Source of the DNA: Chloroflexota bacterium | GTDB taxonomy: Bacteria > Chloroflexota > Limnocylindria > Limnocylindrales > CSP1-4 | Length of the DNA: 45,800 bases | Direction: 5' to 3' | NCBI GenBank assembly: GCA_016200665.1 | Contig: JACQEG010000111.1 | Location: 1 to 45,800, forward strand | In this document: piece by piece, positions 19,793 to 29,061 of the stretch | Position numbering within the stretch: position 1 is the first letter of the stretch | How the letters are laid out: every line of letters starts with the position of its first letter | The notes under the pieces: generated by a model | Told to the model about the DNA's origin: nothing | The model's input: the letters and a program-made list of their open reading frames with translations, nothing else | Database searches by the model: none | Translations under genes and position numbers: made by a program

Positions 19793-19992
19793 CGGCTCCC
19801 TCGGGTTCAGCGACCAGGCCTGACGCTAGCAAGGCCGCCGGGGCTGTACGAGAGGCCATTCGTCCTACTCGTCCGCCGTACGGCCACCTGCCACCGAGGG
19901 TCGCACTCGACCTGGGCCCAGCGCCTGCTGGCAGGCAGCCGTCACGATCCGACGCGGCCGGAGCGGACCGTCGTGCTCGTGCGGCTGCGATC

Positions 19993-21069
19993 ATGACCAG
20001 CGTGAGCGGCTCGACGGTCCCGATGATCCTCGACGTCGACACCGGGATCGACGACAGCTTCGCCCTGCTGCTCGCCTGCGCGACCCCCGAGATCGAGCTC
20101 CTCGCCGTCACGACGATCGGCGGCAACGTGCCGGTGCGGCAGGTCGAGGCGAACACCCGCGCTGTGCTGGAGCTCGCCGGCTACGGCCGGGTGCCGGTGG
20201 CGCTCGGGGCGACGAAGCCGATCCGAAAGCGGCTCCAGACCGCCGAGGACACCCATGGCCCCAAGGGCGTCGGCTACGCGGAGCTCCCGCCACCGACGCA
20301 GCCCCTCGATGAGCGGGGCGCGGTCGACGTCATCGTCGAGGAGGCTCGCGCTCGGCCCGGCGCGGTCACGCTCGTGACGCTCGGGCCCCTCACGAACCTC
20401 GCCCTCGCCCTGGAGCGCGAGCCGGCACTCCCCCGCCTGCTCCGCGGCTGGACGCTGATGGGCGGGGCCTACGGCGTGCCCGGCAACACGACCCCGACGG
20501 CGGAGTGGAACGTCTTCGTCGACCCCGACGCAGCCCAGCGGGCGTTCGCCGCCTGGGCGAGCGCCCGCGAGAAGGACGAGACCGTCCCGCTGCCGCTGGC
20601 GATGGGCCTCGACGTCACCGAGCAGGCCCGCCTCCTGGGCGAGCACCTGCGCCAGCTGGCCCTTCGCGGCGGCGCCCGCCCGTACGACGCGGAGATGCTC
20701 GCCCGCGAGCCGGTCGTCGCGAACGGCTCGGTGGCGGACGATCCCCTCCTCCACTTCGTCGTCGAGGCCCTGCGCTTCTACTTCGAGTTCCACGCCACCT
20801 GGGACGGGTTCTACGGCGCGGTCGTCCACGACCCGTATGCGGTGGCGGCGACCCTCGACCGGTCGCTGGTCCAGACGCAGGCGGTGTTCGTGGACGTCGA
20901 AACCGGGTCCGGGCCCGCCCACGGAATGACCGTCGCCGACTGGCGCGGCCTCACCAAACGCCCCCCGAACCTCGACGTCGCGGTCGGCGGCGACGCGCCG
21001 GCCTTCCTGCGGCTCCTGGTCGATCGCGTCGGAGGGCTGGCGGCGGACCGCTCCGGCGTGGCACGCTAG
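19993..21069 (+). CDS. Inosine-uridine-preferring nucleoside hydrolase family
   Basis: PMILDVDTGIDDSFALLLA (DxDxxxDD), TLGPLTNLALAL, MGGAYGVPGNTTPTAEWNVFVDPDAA. Confidence 0.93.
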   Translation: MTSVSGSTVPMILDVDTGIDDSFALLLACATPEIELLAVTTIGGNVPVRQVEANTRAVLELAGYGRVPVALGATKPIRKRLQTAEDTHGPKGVGYAELPPPTQPLDERGAVDVIVEEARARPGAVTLVTLGPLTNLALALEREPALPRLLRGWTLMGGAYGVPGNTTPTAEWNVFVDPDAAQRAFAAWASAREKDETVPLPLAMGLDVTEQARLLGEHLRQLALRGGARPYDAEMLAREPVVANGSVADDPLLHFVVEALRFYFEFHATWDGFYGAVVHDPYAVAATLDRSLVQTQAVFVDVETGSGPAHGMTVADWRGLTKRPPNLDVAVGGDAPAFLRLLVDRVGGLAADRSGVAR

Positions 21070-21118
21070 GCCACGATCGGCCGCTCCCCGCGAGCAGCCT
21101 GGAGGAGGTGGAGATCCG

Positions 21119-22189
21119 ATGTCCTCGAGCTGGTTCCGCGTGCTGGTCGCGGCGGTCGTTGCGATCGTCGCGCTCGTCGCCGGCCTTGCGCTCTACGGAA
21201 GCTCGATCGGCGGTGGGACGGCGAACCCGGATACGGGGCTGGTCCCGGGATCCGACGCCTTCATGCTCGTGCTCGCCCTCTCGCTGCTCCTCGGGTTCAT
21301 CGCGTACGCCGCCATCGAGTTCGCCCAGACGCGACGGCTCGACTCCATCGCCCGGCAGTTCGACACCCGGACCATCGTCCTCATGCCGATCGCGATCGCG
21401 ATCAACATCGTCCTCGGCCAGACCGTCGGGACCGCGCTGAAGATCCCGCTCTACCTCGACTCGATCGGGACGATCCTCGTCGGCGCGCTGGCCGGCCCGA
21501 TCCCGGGCGCGCTGACCGGCCTGCTCGCGAACCTCATCTGGACGTTCGTCCTCGCCGGCACGCCGTTCGGCAGCCCGTATGCCTGGCCGTACGCGATCGT
21601 CGCCGCCGAGATCGGGCTGCTCGCGGGCGTGTTCGGCTACTACGGCTTCTTCCGCAGCCGCCCGAACACCAGCTGGCCGAAGCTGCTGGGTGGCCTCGCG
21701 GCCGCCATCGTGATCCTGCTGGGCCTCGTCGTGTACGGGGTCATCCCGTTCTACAAGGGCGATTTCGTGTTCTTCGGCTCGAGCCCGACCGAGGGCTTCT
21801 TCAACGTCATCGCCTACGGGATCGCCGTCGGCCTGATCCTCGGGCTCATCGCCCTCGCAATCCAGCTGTTCGTGAAACGCGACCTCGGGGTGGCGTTCAT
21901 CGTCGTCGGTGGGGCGATCTGCGGGGTGGTCTCGGCCCTGATCTCGGCGCCGATCTCGGCGTTCGTCTTCGGCGGCGTGACCGGCAGCGGGGCGGACATC
22001 CTCGTGGCCGCCTTCCAGCAGGCCGGGTCGAGCCTCATCGACGCGGTCTTCCAGCAAGGGCTGCTCCAGGACCCGATCGACAAGACGATCGAGTTCATCG
22101 TCGCCTTCCTGTTGCTCCAGACGCTGTCCCGGCGGTTCACGGCCAGGTTCCCCCAGGGTGAGCGGGCCGTCGGCGTGATCGAGGCCTGA
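21119..22189 (+). CDS. ECF transporter S component-like membrane protein
   Basis: Polytopic; PIAIAINIVLGQTVGTALKIPLYLDSIGTILVGALAGPIPGALTGLLANLIW; followed directly by T and A components. Confidence 0.8.
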   Translation: MSSSWFRVLVAAVVAIVALVAGLALYGSSIGGGTANPDTGLVPGSDAFMLVLALSLLLGFIAYAAIEFAQTRRLDSIARQFDTRTIVLMPIAIAINIVLGQTVGTALKIPLYLDSIGTILVGALAGPIPGALTGLLANLIWTFVLAGTPFGSPYAWPYAIVAAEIGLLAGVFGYYGFFRSRPNTSWPKLLGGLAAAIVILLGLVVYGVIPFYKGDFVFFGSSPTEGFFNVIAYGIAVGLILGLIALAIQLFVKRDLGVAFIVVGGAICGVVSALISAPISAFVFGGVTGSGADILVAAFQQAGSSLIDAVFQQGLLQDPIDKTIEFIVAFLLLQTLSRRFTARFPQGERAVGVIEA

Positions 22190-22196
22190 GCCTGGC

Positions 22197-23063
22197 GTGA
22201 GCTCGTCGACGACGGCGCCGACGCCCATGGCGCCGCCGTCGGGCAACCCGACCACGCTCTCCGAGGCGGACCGCGCCTACCTCGCGTCGCTCGCGCCGCA
22301 GGCGGCCTCGCCGTACCACGCCCTCAATCCGCTGACGAAGGCCGCCATCGCCACGATCGCGACGCTGGCGGCGTTCGTCCTCGGCGGCTACGTCGCGCCG
22401 CTCGCGATCCTCACCGTCCTCGTGATCCCGGGCGCGGTGGCCGCCGGCGTGCTGACGCGACTGACCCGGGTCGCCGTCCTCATCAGCGTGCCGATCTCGA
22501 TCTCTGTGGCTCTCGTCTCGGTCTTCACCCGGGCCGGTGCGACGGTCCTGTTCACCGTGGGACCGTTCGACGCCACGGCGGAGGGGGTCGACTTCGCCGG
22601 CCAGATCATCGTTCGGCTGTTCGTCACTGCGATGGCCCTCGGGCTGTTCGGCCTCACGACCGAGCCCCGGGCATTCGTCGTCGACCTCGAGCGGCGAGGC
22701 CTCTCGCCGCGGGTGGCGTTCGCCGCGGCGGCGACCCTCGAGACGATCCCCCTCATGGTCGAGCGGGCCCTCGCGATCCAGGCGGCGCAGCGGGCCCGGG
22801 GCCTCGACACGGAGGGCAGCCTCGCGGCGCGGATCGGCGGCGTGATGCCGCTCGTGGGGCCGGTCATCCTGTCCTCGCTGACCGAGGTGGAGGAGCGGAG
22901 CCTGGCGCTCGAGGTGCGCGCCTTCGGCCGGCCAGGGCGGCGCGACCAGCTCTGGACCCTCGCCGACGACGGCCGCCAGCGACTGCTCCGGTGGGCCCTG
23001 CTCGTGGGTTTCATCCTCGTGCTCGTCGGGCGCGTCGCAGGCGCGCTGCCGGCGCTGCCCTGA
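22197..23063 (+). CDS. ecfT: ECF transporter T component (EcfT)
   Basis: HALNPLTKAAIATIATLAAFVLGGYVAPLAIL; coupling motifs AAQRARGLDTEG and EVRAFGRPGRRDQ (A-R-G / A-F-G). Confidence 0.88.
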   Translation: MSSSTTAPTPMAPPSGNPTTLSEADRAYLASLAPQAASPYHALNPLTKAAIATIATLAAFVLGGYVAPLAILTVLVIPGAVAAGVLTRLTRVAVLISVPISISVALVSVFTRAGATVLFTVGPFDATAEGVDFAGQIIVRLFVTAMALGLFGLTTEPRAFVVDLERRGLSPRVAFAAAATLETIPLMVERALAIQAAQRARGLDTEGSLAARIGGVMPLVGPVILSSLTEVEERSLALEVRAFGRPGRRDQLWTLADDGRQRLLRWALLVGFILVLVGRVAGALPALP

Positions 23064-23077
23064 GCGCAGACGGCCTG

Positions 23078-23875
23078 ATGCTGGAGCTGGACGCCGTCTC
23101 CTACCGCTACCCGGGCTATGCCCGGCAGGTCCTCGCCGACGTGAGCCTGGCGATCGGCAGCGGCGAGATCGTCGGCCTCGTGGGCCGGAACGAATCCGGC
23201 AAGTCGACGCTGTGCCTGGTCGCCTCGGGCCTGGCGCCGGTGTCGGTCGGCGGCGTCCTCGCGGGCGAGGTCCGGATCGACGGCACGGCCACCGCAGGGC
23301 TGCGACCGTTCGAGCTCGCGAGCCGGGTCGGGCTCGTGTTTCAGAACCCGAACACCCAGCGATCCGGCGTGACCGCGACGGTGTTCGAGGAGGTCGCGCT
23401 CGGGCCGGTCAACCTCGGGCTGCCGGTCGCCGAGACGGTCGAGCGGACGCACTGGGCCCTCCGGACCTTGCGGATCGAAGCACTGGCCGACCGCGATCCG
23501 GCGCGGCTGTCGGGCGGCCAGGCCCAGCTCGTCGCGATCGCCTCGATCCTGGCGATGCGCCCGCCGCATCTCGTCCTGGACGAGCCCACCGCACAGCTGG
23601 ATCCCGAGGGGACGCGGCTCGTCGGCGAGGCCCTCCAGGCGCTGGCCGGGACCGGCGCCGCGCTCCTCGTCGCCGAGCACAAGACCGATCTCCTCGACCG
23701 GCTCTGCTCCCGGGTCGTCGCCCTCGACGGCGGACGGGTGGCGATGGACGGTCCCGCGGCGATCGTCCTTGCCGACCCGGCGCTGGAGCAGCTCGGGGTG
23801 GAGCGGCCGGCTCGCCACCGGATCGCCGGTGAGGTCGCCGCTGCGGGGCTCGTGCTGCCGGGAGCGATCGCGTGA
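23078..23875 (+). CDS. ECF transporter ATPase (EcfA-type)
   Basis: Walker A VGRNESGKST, signature LSGGQAQLVAIAS, Walker B HLVLDEPTAQLDPEG. Confidence 0.88.
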   Translation: MLELDAVSYRYPGYARQVLADVSLAIGSGEIVGLVGRNESGKSTLCLVASGLAPVSVGGVLAGEVRIDGTATAGLRPFELASRVGLVFQNPNTQRSGVTATVFEEVALGPVNLGLPVAETVERTHWALRTLRIEALADRDPARLSGGQAQLVAIASILAMRPPHLVLDEPTAQLDPEGTRLVGEALQALAGTGAALLVAEHKTDLLDRLCSRVVALDGGRVAMDGPAAIVLADPALEQLGVERPARHRIAGEVAAAGLVLPGAIA

Positions 23876-24726
23876 TCCACTGCGAGGGCCTCGTCCACGT
23901 CTACCCCGGAGGGACGCGGGCGCTCGACGGCGTCGATCTCGAGATCCGGGCCGGCGAGCGCGTCGCGATCATCGGCCAGAACGGGTCCGGCAAATCGACG
24001 CTGATCCTCCACTGGAACGGCCTGCTCCGGCCGACCGCGGGCCAGGTCGTCATCGACGGCCGGGCGGCCGAGGGCCAGCGCGTTGCGCACCTCGCCCGGA
24101 CGGTCGGGATCGCCTTCCAGGACCCGGACCGCCAGATCTTCGCGGGTCGCCTCCGGACCGAGGTCGCGTTCGGAGCGCGCAACGTCGGGCTGCGCGGCGC
24201 CGCGCTCCAGCGGGCCGTCGACGAGACGCTCGACGTCGTCGGGCTGCGGGGCGAGGCGGACGCCAACCCGTATGACCTCGGCTACTCGCGCCGGAAGCTG
24301 CTCGCCCTCGCCTCGATCCTGGCGATGGGCACCCCGGTCGTGGTGCTCGACGAGCCGACGACGGGGCAGGACGCCGCGGGCGTGGCACGAATCCAGGCCA
24401 TCGTCCGGTCGCTCACCGAGGTGGGTCGGACCGTTGTGACCGTGAGCCACGACATGCGCTTCGTCGCCGAGACGTTCGAGCGGGTCGTCGTGATGGGCGC
24501 TGGGCGCGTGCTGCTGGACGGCTCGCCGGCCGAGGCGTTCGGGGAGCCGGCCTGGCCGAGCCTCGCCGCGACGAACCTCGAGGCACCGCTCGCGGCGCAG
24601 CTCGGGGTGCGCTGGGGCCTCGGCCCGACGCCGACCGAGGCCGGGCTCGTGGCGGCGCTCGCCGGAGCGCCGCGAGCCCGGCCCGCTGACCGGGCTGGCA
24701 CCTTCGGGAGCAGCGACCCCCGCTGA
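23872..24726 (+). CDS. ECF transporter ATPase (EcfA-type, second)
   Basis: Walker A IGQNGSGKST, Walker B VVVLDEPTTGQD; signature region reads LGYSRRKLLALAS. Confidence 0.88.
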   Translation: MIHCEGLVHVYPGGTRALDGVDLEIRAGERVAIIGQNGSGKSTLILHWNGLLRPTAGQVVIDGRAAEGQRVAHLARTVGIAFQDPDRQIFAGRLRTEVAFGARNVGLRGAALQRAVDETLDVVGLRGEADANPYDLGYSRRKLLALASILAMGTPVVVLDEPTTGQDAAGVARIQAIVRSLTEVGRTVVTVSHDMRFVAETFERVVVMGAGRVLLDGSPAEAFGEPAWPSLAATNLEAPLAAQLGVRWGLGPTPTEAGLVAALAGAPRARPADRAGTFGSSDPR

Positions 24727-24792
24727 AGAGGCCGTCCGGCCGCAGCGCGGCGGCGCCGGCGCGACCAGCATCGACCCCGAAGGAGGTGCCAG

Positions 24793-25761
24793 ATGCGAGT
24801 CCTCCTGGCCACCGACGGATCGGCCTCTGCGGATCGTGCCCGGGATCTCGTCGCCGGGCTGGCATGGCCGGACGGCACGATCGTCCGAGTCCTCGTCGCG
24901 GTCGACACCCATCTCGAGATGCTCGCGGCGCCCTTCGCCGTGGTCTCCGGCGACGTCGTCGACGAGCTCGACAGCGAGCTCGTCACCCACGCCCGGGTGA
25001 CGCTGGAGGCGGCCGAGACCGCGCTGCGCGAGGCCGGCCTGGCCACCGAGGCCATCACCCGGCGGGAGCGCGCCGCCGACGCGATCATCGACGAGGCGCG
25101 GGCCTGGGCGGCGGATCTCGTCGTCCTCGGCAACCGGGGCCACACGACCCTCACCTCGATGGTCCTCGGCTCGACCTCGGCCGAGGTCGTCGACCATGCC
25201 CCGTGCCCGGTGCTCGTGGCGCGAGCGGCGTCGATCGGCGAGCTCGTCCTCGCCTCGGACGGGTCGCCGTCGGCGATCGTGGCGGAGCGACTGCTCACCG
25301 GCTGGCCGATGTTCCGAGGGTTCCACACGACCGTGGTGTCGGTGGCCCTCATCGGGCCGCCGTGGAGCCCCGGCCTGGCCTCGGGTCTCTACGACCCCGT
25401 CGCGACGACGGACGAGCGCGGCGACGCCGCCGCCCGGAGCGAGGTGATCGACCTTGCCGAGACGGTCGCGAGGCGCCTGCGCGACGCCGGCATCGACGCG
25501 ACCGCCCGGCCGATGGAAGGCGACGCGGCCTCCGAGATCCTCACCGTGGCGCGGGGCGCATCGCGCCCACTGATCGTCATGGGCAGCCGCGGCCACACCG
25601 GGATCGCCCGGCTGCTGCTCGGCGGCGTGGCCCGGAACGTCCTGCACCACGCGACCGGCTCGGTGCTGATCGTCCGGCAGGGCGTCCGCGTCGCCCCGGC
25701 CGAGCCGGCCGTCGAACGAGCGGCCAAGCCCGGTCAGGAGCTGGTGAGCTCGATCTCCTGA
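24793..25761 (+). CDS. Universal stress protein, tandem UspA domains
   Basis: MRVLLATDGSASADRA; two ATP-loop motifs VLGNRGHTTLTSMVLGS and VMGSRGHTGIARLLLGGVARNVLHHATGSVLIVR; RBS aaggagg. Confidence 0.92.
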   Translation: MRVLLATDGSASADRARDLVAGLAWPDGTIVRVLVAVDTHLEMLAAPFAVVSGDVVDELDSELVTHARVTLEAAETALREAGLATEAITRRERAADAIIDEARAWAADLVVLGNRGHTTLTSMVLGSTSAEVVDHAPCPVLVARAASIGELVLASDGSPSAIVAERLLTGWPMFRGFHTTVVSVALIGPPWSPGLASGLYDPVATTDERGDAAARSEVIDLAETVARRLRDAGIDATARPMEGDAASEILTVARGASRPLIVMGSRGHTGIARLLLGGVARNVLHHATGSVLIVRQGVRVAPAEPAVERAAKPGQELVSSIS

Positions 25762-26201
25762 CCATCCGCGGTCCACGCCCGCAGGCTCGGCGCGTCCGTC
25801 ACGTCGGGCCCCGCCGCGTCGACGTGCGTCGCGTCCAAGGACACGATGAGCTGCAGTGCCGCCGGGTGACGCGCCTCGCGGAGGTCGTTCGCGGATGGGC
25901 GCGCGGGCGAGACGACGTGCGAGTGGACGATCGCCCAGATGACCTCACCGACGTCGTCGATCGCGATGCTGTGTCGCAGCAGGTCGTCAGGGTGGATCTC
26001 GAAGCGATACGGCGACGCGAGCACGTTGCGGGTCGGGATCCAGCGGAGCGGGTGACCGCCCGCCGCGAACGGCGCGTCGCTCGCGATCAGCCCGCAGGCC
26101 TCGTTCGGGAGCTCGGCGCGGGCATGGGCGACGATCTCGTCGGCGATCGCGCGAGGCAGCTCCACGTGCGCGATGGCCGGCGTCTCGGCCACGGGCGTCA
26201 C
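25734..26201 (-). CDS. JAMM/MPN+ (M67) metalloprotease
   Basis: NEACGLI and HSHVVSPARPSANDL: exact HxHx7SxxD JAMM motif; GTG start overlaps the E1-like gene's stop. Confidence 0.9.
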   Translation of the reverse strand: MTPVAETPAIAHVELPRAIADEIVAHARAELPNEACGLIASDAPFAAGGHPLRWIPTRNVLASPYRFEIHPDDLLRHSIAIDDVGEVIWAIVHSHVVSPARPSANDLREARHPAALQLIVSLDATHVDAAGPDVTDAPSLRAWTADGQEIELTSS

Positions 26202-27343
26202 GAGGCCGCGATGGGCGCCGATCGAGGCTCGGAGCAGGCCGGGCAGGCCGGATCGCGCTCGAGCCGGATCTCGCTGAACGTCGAGTCGAGGGCATCGAAC
26301 ACGAGCAGCCGCCCCGCGAGCGTCTCGCCGATCCCGAGCAGGAGCTTGAGGACCTCGTTCGCCTGGAGCATGCCCATGATCCCGGGCACCACCCCGAGGA
26401 CCCCGACGACGGAGCACGAGGGGGCGAGCTCCGGTGGCGGCGGCGTGGGGTACAGGCAGCGGTAGCAGGGACCCTCGAACGGCACGAACGTCGTGACCTG
26501 GCCCTCGAACCGGAAGACCGAGGCGTGGACGACCGGGATTCGGGCCTCGACCGCCGCGTCGTTCAGCAGGTAGCGCGTCTCGAAGCTGTCGGTGCCGTCG
26601 AGGATGACGTCGTACCCGGCGATCAGCTGCGCGACATTCGAGTCGTCCAGGCGCGCCCGCTGGGCGACGACCCGGACATCGGGGTTGAGGCCCGCGAGCG
26701 TGCGTCGGGCGCTCGCGACCTTCGGTGCGCCGACCGCGTCGGTGGCGTGGAGCACCTGGCGCTGCAGGTTGCTGGCATCGACGACGTCGTCGTCGACGAG
26801 CCCGAGCGTCCCGACGCCCGCCGCCGCGAGGTACAGCGCCGCCGGGCTGCCGAGGCCACCCGCGCCGACGATGAGGACCTTCGAGGCGAGGAGCCGCGCC
26901 TGCCCCTCCGGCCCGACCTCCGGCATGAGGAGCTGGCGGCTGTAGCGCTCGCGCTGGCTGGTCGTCAGGCCGCCGGGCCCGAGCGGCTCCGCGGGCGGGA
27001 CGACGACGGGCAGGCCGGCGCGCTGCCAGGCGATGATCCCGCCGGCGAGATTCACCACGTGGCGGTAGCCGAGCTGGCCGAGCGCGGCAGTCGCGTAGTG
27101 GGAGCGGTTGCCGCTCCGGCAGTAGACGACGATCGAAGCATCCCTGTCCGGGACCGCGGCGGCGACGCCCGCATGGAGGCGGCCCTGGGGCAGGTGGATG
27201 GCGCCCTCGAGATGCCCTTCCTGCCACTCGGAGGGCTCGCGGACGTCCAGCAGGATCGCGCCCTCGTCGCGGAGGCTCGCGGCCTCGGCGGGCCCGACCT
27301 CGGCGACCGGGCCAGGGCCGTGCCGGTCCGGCGTGGGCGTCAC
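26198..27343 (-). CDS. ThiF/MoeB-type E1-like adenylyltransferase with N-terminal rhodanese domain
   Basis: Rhodanese ILLDVREPSEWQEGHLEGAIHLP...VVYCRSGNRS; ThiF/MoeB VLIVGAGGLGSPAALYLAAAGVGTLGLVDDDVVDASNLQRQ; CYRC/CPAC zinc ligands. Confidence 0.92.
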   Translation of the reverse strand: MTPTPDRHGPGPVAEVGPAEAASLRDEGAILLDVREPSEWQEGHLEGAIHLPQGRLHAGVAAAVPDRDASIVVYCRSGNRSHYATAALGQLGYRHVVNLAGGIIAWQRAGLPVVVPPAEPLGPGGLTTSQRERYSRQLLMPEVGPEGQARLLASKVLIVGAGGLGSPAALYLAAAGVGTLGLVDDDVVDASNLQRQVLHATDAVGAPKVASARRTLAGLNPDVRVVAQRARLDDSNVAQLIAGYDVILDGTDSFETRYLLNDAAVEARIPVVHASVFRFEGQVTTFVPFEGPCYRCLYPTPPPPELAPSCSVVGVLGVVPGIMGMLQANEVLKLLLGIGETLAGRLLVFDALDSTFSEIRLERDPACPACSEPRSAPIAAS

Positions 27344-27744
27344 TCGCCGCCGGTGGCGGCGTGGGCGGTGGCTCCCTCGGAGCCTTCGCCGAGCGCGTGC
27401 TGGAGCGTGTCGAGCGAGAGGAGCGCGCACTTGAGCCGGGCCGGGCTGATCTCGATGCCGAGCAGGTCAAGGACGTCGCTGGAGGACAGCTTCGCGGCCT
27501 CATCGACCGGCTTGCCCTTGACCTCGTCGGTCAGGAGCGACGCCGAGGCCTGGCTGATCGCGCAGCCGCGACCGGTGAACGACACGCCGTCGAGGACGCC
27601 GGCGCGAACCCGCAGCTGGAGCGTGATCCGGTCGCCGCACAGCGGGTTCGCGCCCTCGTAGGACGCCGTCGCGTCCTCCATCGTCCCGAAGTTGTGGGGG
27701 TGGCGGTAGTGCTCGAGGATGTAGTCGCGATACAGGTCGTCCAT
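27340..27744 (-). CDS. sufU: SufU-type Fe-S assembly scaffold / sulfur acceptor
   Basis: LYRDYILEHYRHPHNFG, NPLCGDRI, GRGCAISQASASL; downstream of sufS. Confidence 0.92.
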   Translation of the reverse strand: MDDLYRDYILEHYRHPHNFGTMEDATASYEGANPLCGDRITLQLRVRAGVLDGVSFTGRGCAISQASASLLTDEVKGKPVDEAAKLSSSDVLDLLGIEISPARLKCALLSLDTLQHALGEGSEGATAHAATGGE

Positions 27745-27785
27745 GCGCCGTCGATTCTAGCGGTGGCTGTCGGGGCTTCCGGCCG

Positions 27786-29060
27786 TCAGGCCTGGATCCC
27801 GAAGACCCGCTTGACCTCCGTGATGCCGTCGACGAGCGCATCGACGTCGGATCTGGTCGAGTAGACGTTGAAGCTCGCCCGGGCGGTGGCCGGCAGGTCG
27901 AGCCGCTCGTGGAGCGGCATCGTGCAGTGGTGGCCGGCGCGAACCGCCACGCCGACCCGGTCCAGGACCTGGGCGACGTCGTGGGGGTGGACGCCCGGGA
28001 TGTTGAACGGGATGACCCCGCCCCGGATCGAGGTGTCCATGGGGCCGTAGAGGGCCACGTCCGGGTGGGCCGCCTGGAGCCGCGGCAGGGCGTAGTCCAG
28101 CAGCGCCCGCTCGTGGGCCTGGACGCGATCCATCCCGAGCGCCATGAGGTACTCGGCCGCGACGCCCATGCCGATCTCCTCGGCGATGGCCGGGGTCCCC
28201 GCCTCGAACTTCCACGGGATCGAGTTCCACTCGGAGCGGCGCAGGTGGACCTCGCGGATCATCTCGCCGCCGGCGAGGAACGGCGGCATCGCCTCGAGCA
28301 GCTCGCGCCGGGCCCACAGGGCGCCGGAGCCGGTCGGGGCCAGCATCTTGTGGCCGCTGAAGGCGTAGAAGTCGCAGCCGATCGCCTGGACGTCGACCGG
28401 CACGTGGGGCACCGCCTGGGCGCCGTCGACGAGGACGAGCGCGCCGGCCTCGTGGGCCATCCGGGTCATCTCGACGACCGGGTTGATCGTCCCGAGGGTG
28501 TTGCTGACGTGGGTGAACGCCACGAGCTTCGGTCGGAGCTTGAGCAGGACCTCGAAGACCTCGAGGCGGAGGACGCCGTCGTCCGTGATCGGGATGAACT
28601 CGAGGTCGCCGTCCTGCTCCTGGACGAGGAGCTGCCACGGCACGAGGTTGGCGTGGTGCTCCATCTCGGTCAGGACGATCGCGTCGCCCCGCCGGATGTT
28701 CCTGCGGCCCCACGAGTAGGCGACGAGGTTGATCGCCTCGGTCGCGTTGCGGGTGAAGATGACCTCGTGGTGGTCGGGGGCATTGATGAACCGGGCCACC
28801 GACTTGCGGGCTGCTTCGTACGCCGCCGTCGAGCGCTCGCCGATCTCGTAGATCCCGCGGTGGACGTTGGCGTTGTAGGTCGTGTTGAACTCGGTGACCG
28901 CATCGATGACGGCCTGCGGCTTCTGGCTCGACGAGGCCGAGTCGAGGTAGACGAGCGGCCTGCCGCGCGAGGTCAGGGTCGAAAGGATGGGGAAGTCCTT
29001 CCGGATCTCCTCGGGGTCGAGCGGGCCGGCAGCCGGCGTCACGAGCGCTTCGACAGCCAT
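27786..29060 (-). CDS. sufS: Cysteine desulfurase SufS
   Basis: DFPILSTLTSRGRPLVYLDSASSSQKP, FSGHKMLAPTGSGALW, VRAGHHCTMPLHERL. Confidence 0.95.
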   Translation of the reverse strand: MAVEALVTPAAGPLDPEEIRKDFPILSTLTSRGRPLVYLDSASSSQKPQAVIDAVTEFNTTYNANVHRGIYEIGERSTAAYEAARKSVARFINAPDHHEVIFTRNATEAINLVAYSWGRRNIRRGDAIVLTEMEHHANLVPWQLLVQEQDGDLEFIPITDDGVLRLEVFEVLLKLRPKLVAFTHVSNTLGTINPVVEMTRMAHEAGALVLVDGAQAVPHVPVDVQAIGCDFYAFSGHKMLAPTGSGALWARRELLEAMPPFLAGGEMIREVHLRRSEWNSIPWKFEAGTPAIAEEIGMGVAAEYLMALGMDRVQAHERALLDYALPRLQAAHPDVALYGPMDTSIRGGVIPFNIPGVHPHDVAQVLDRVGVAVRAGHHCTMPLHERLDLPATARASFNVYSTRSDVDALVDGITEVKRVFGIQA

Positions 29061-29061
29061 G

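Noticed and set aside
23341-25776. 811-aa minus-strand ORF
   Set aside because: Antisense to the two EcfA ATPases and UspA; shadow ORF.
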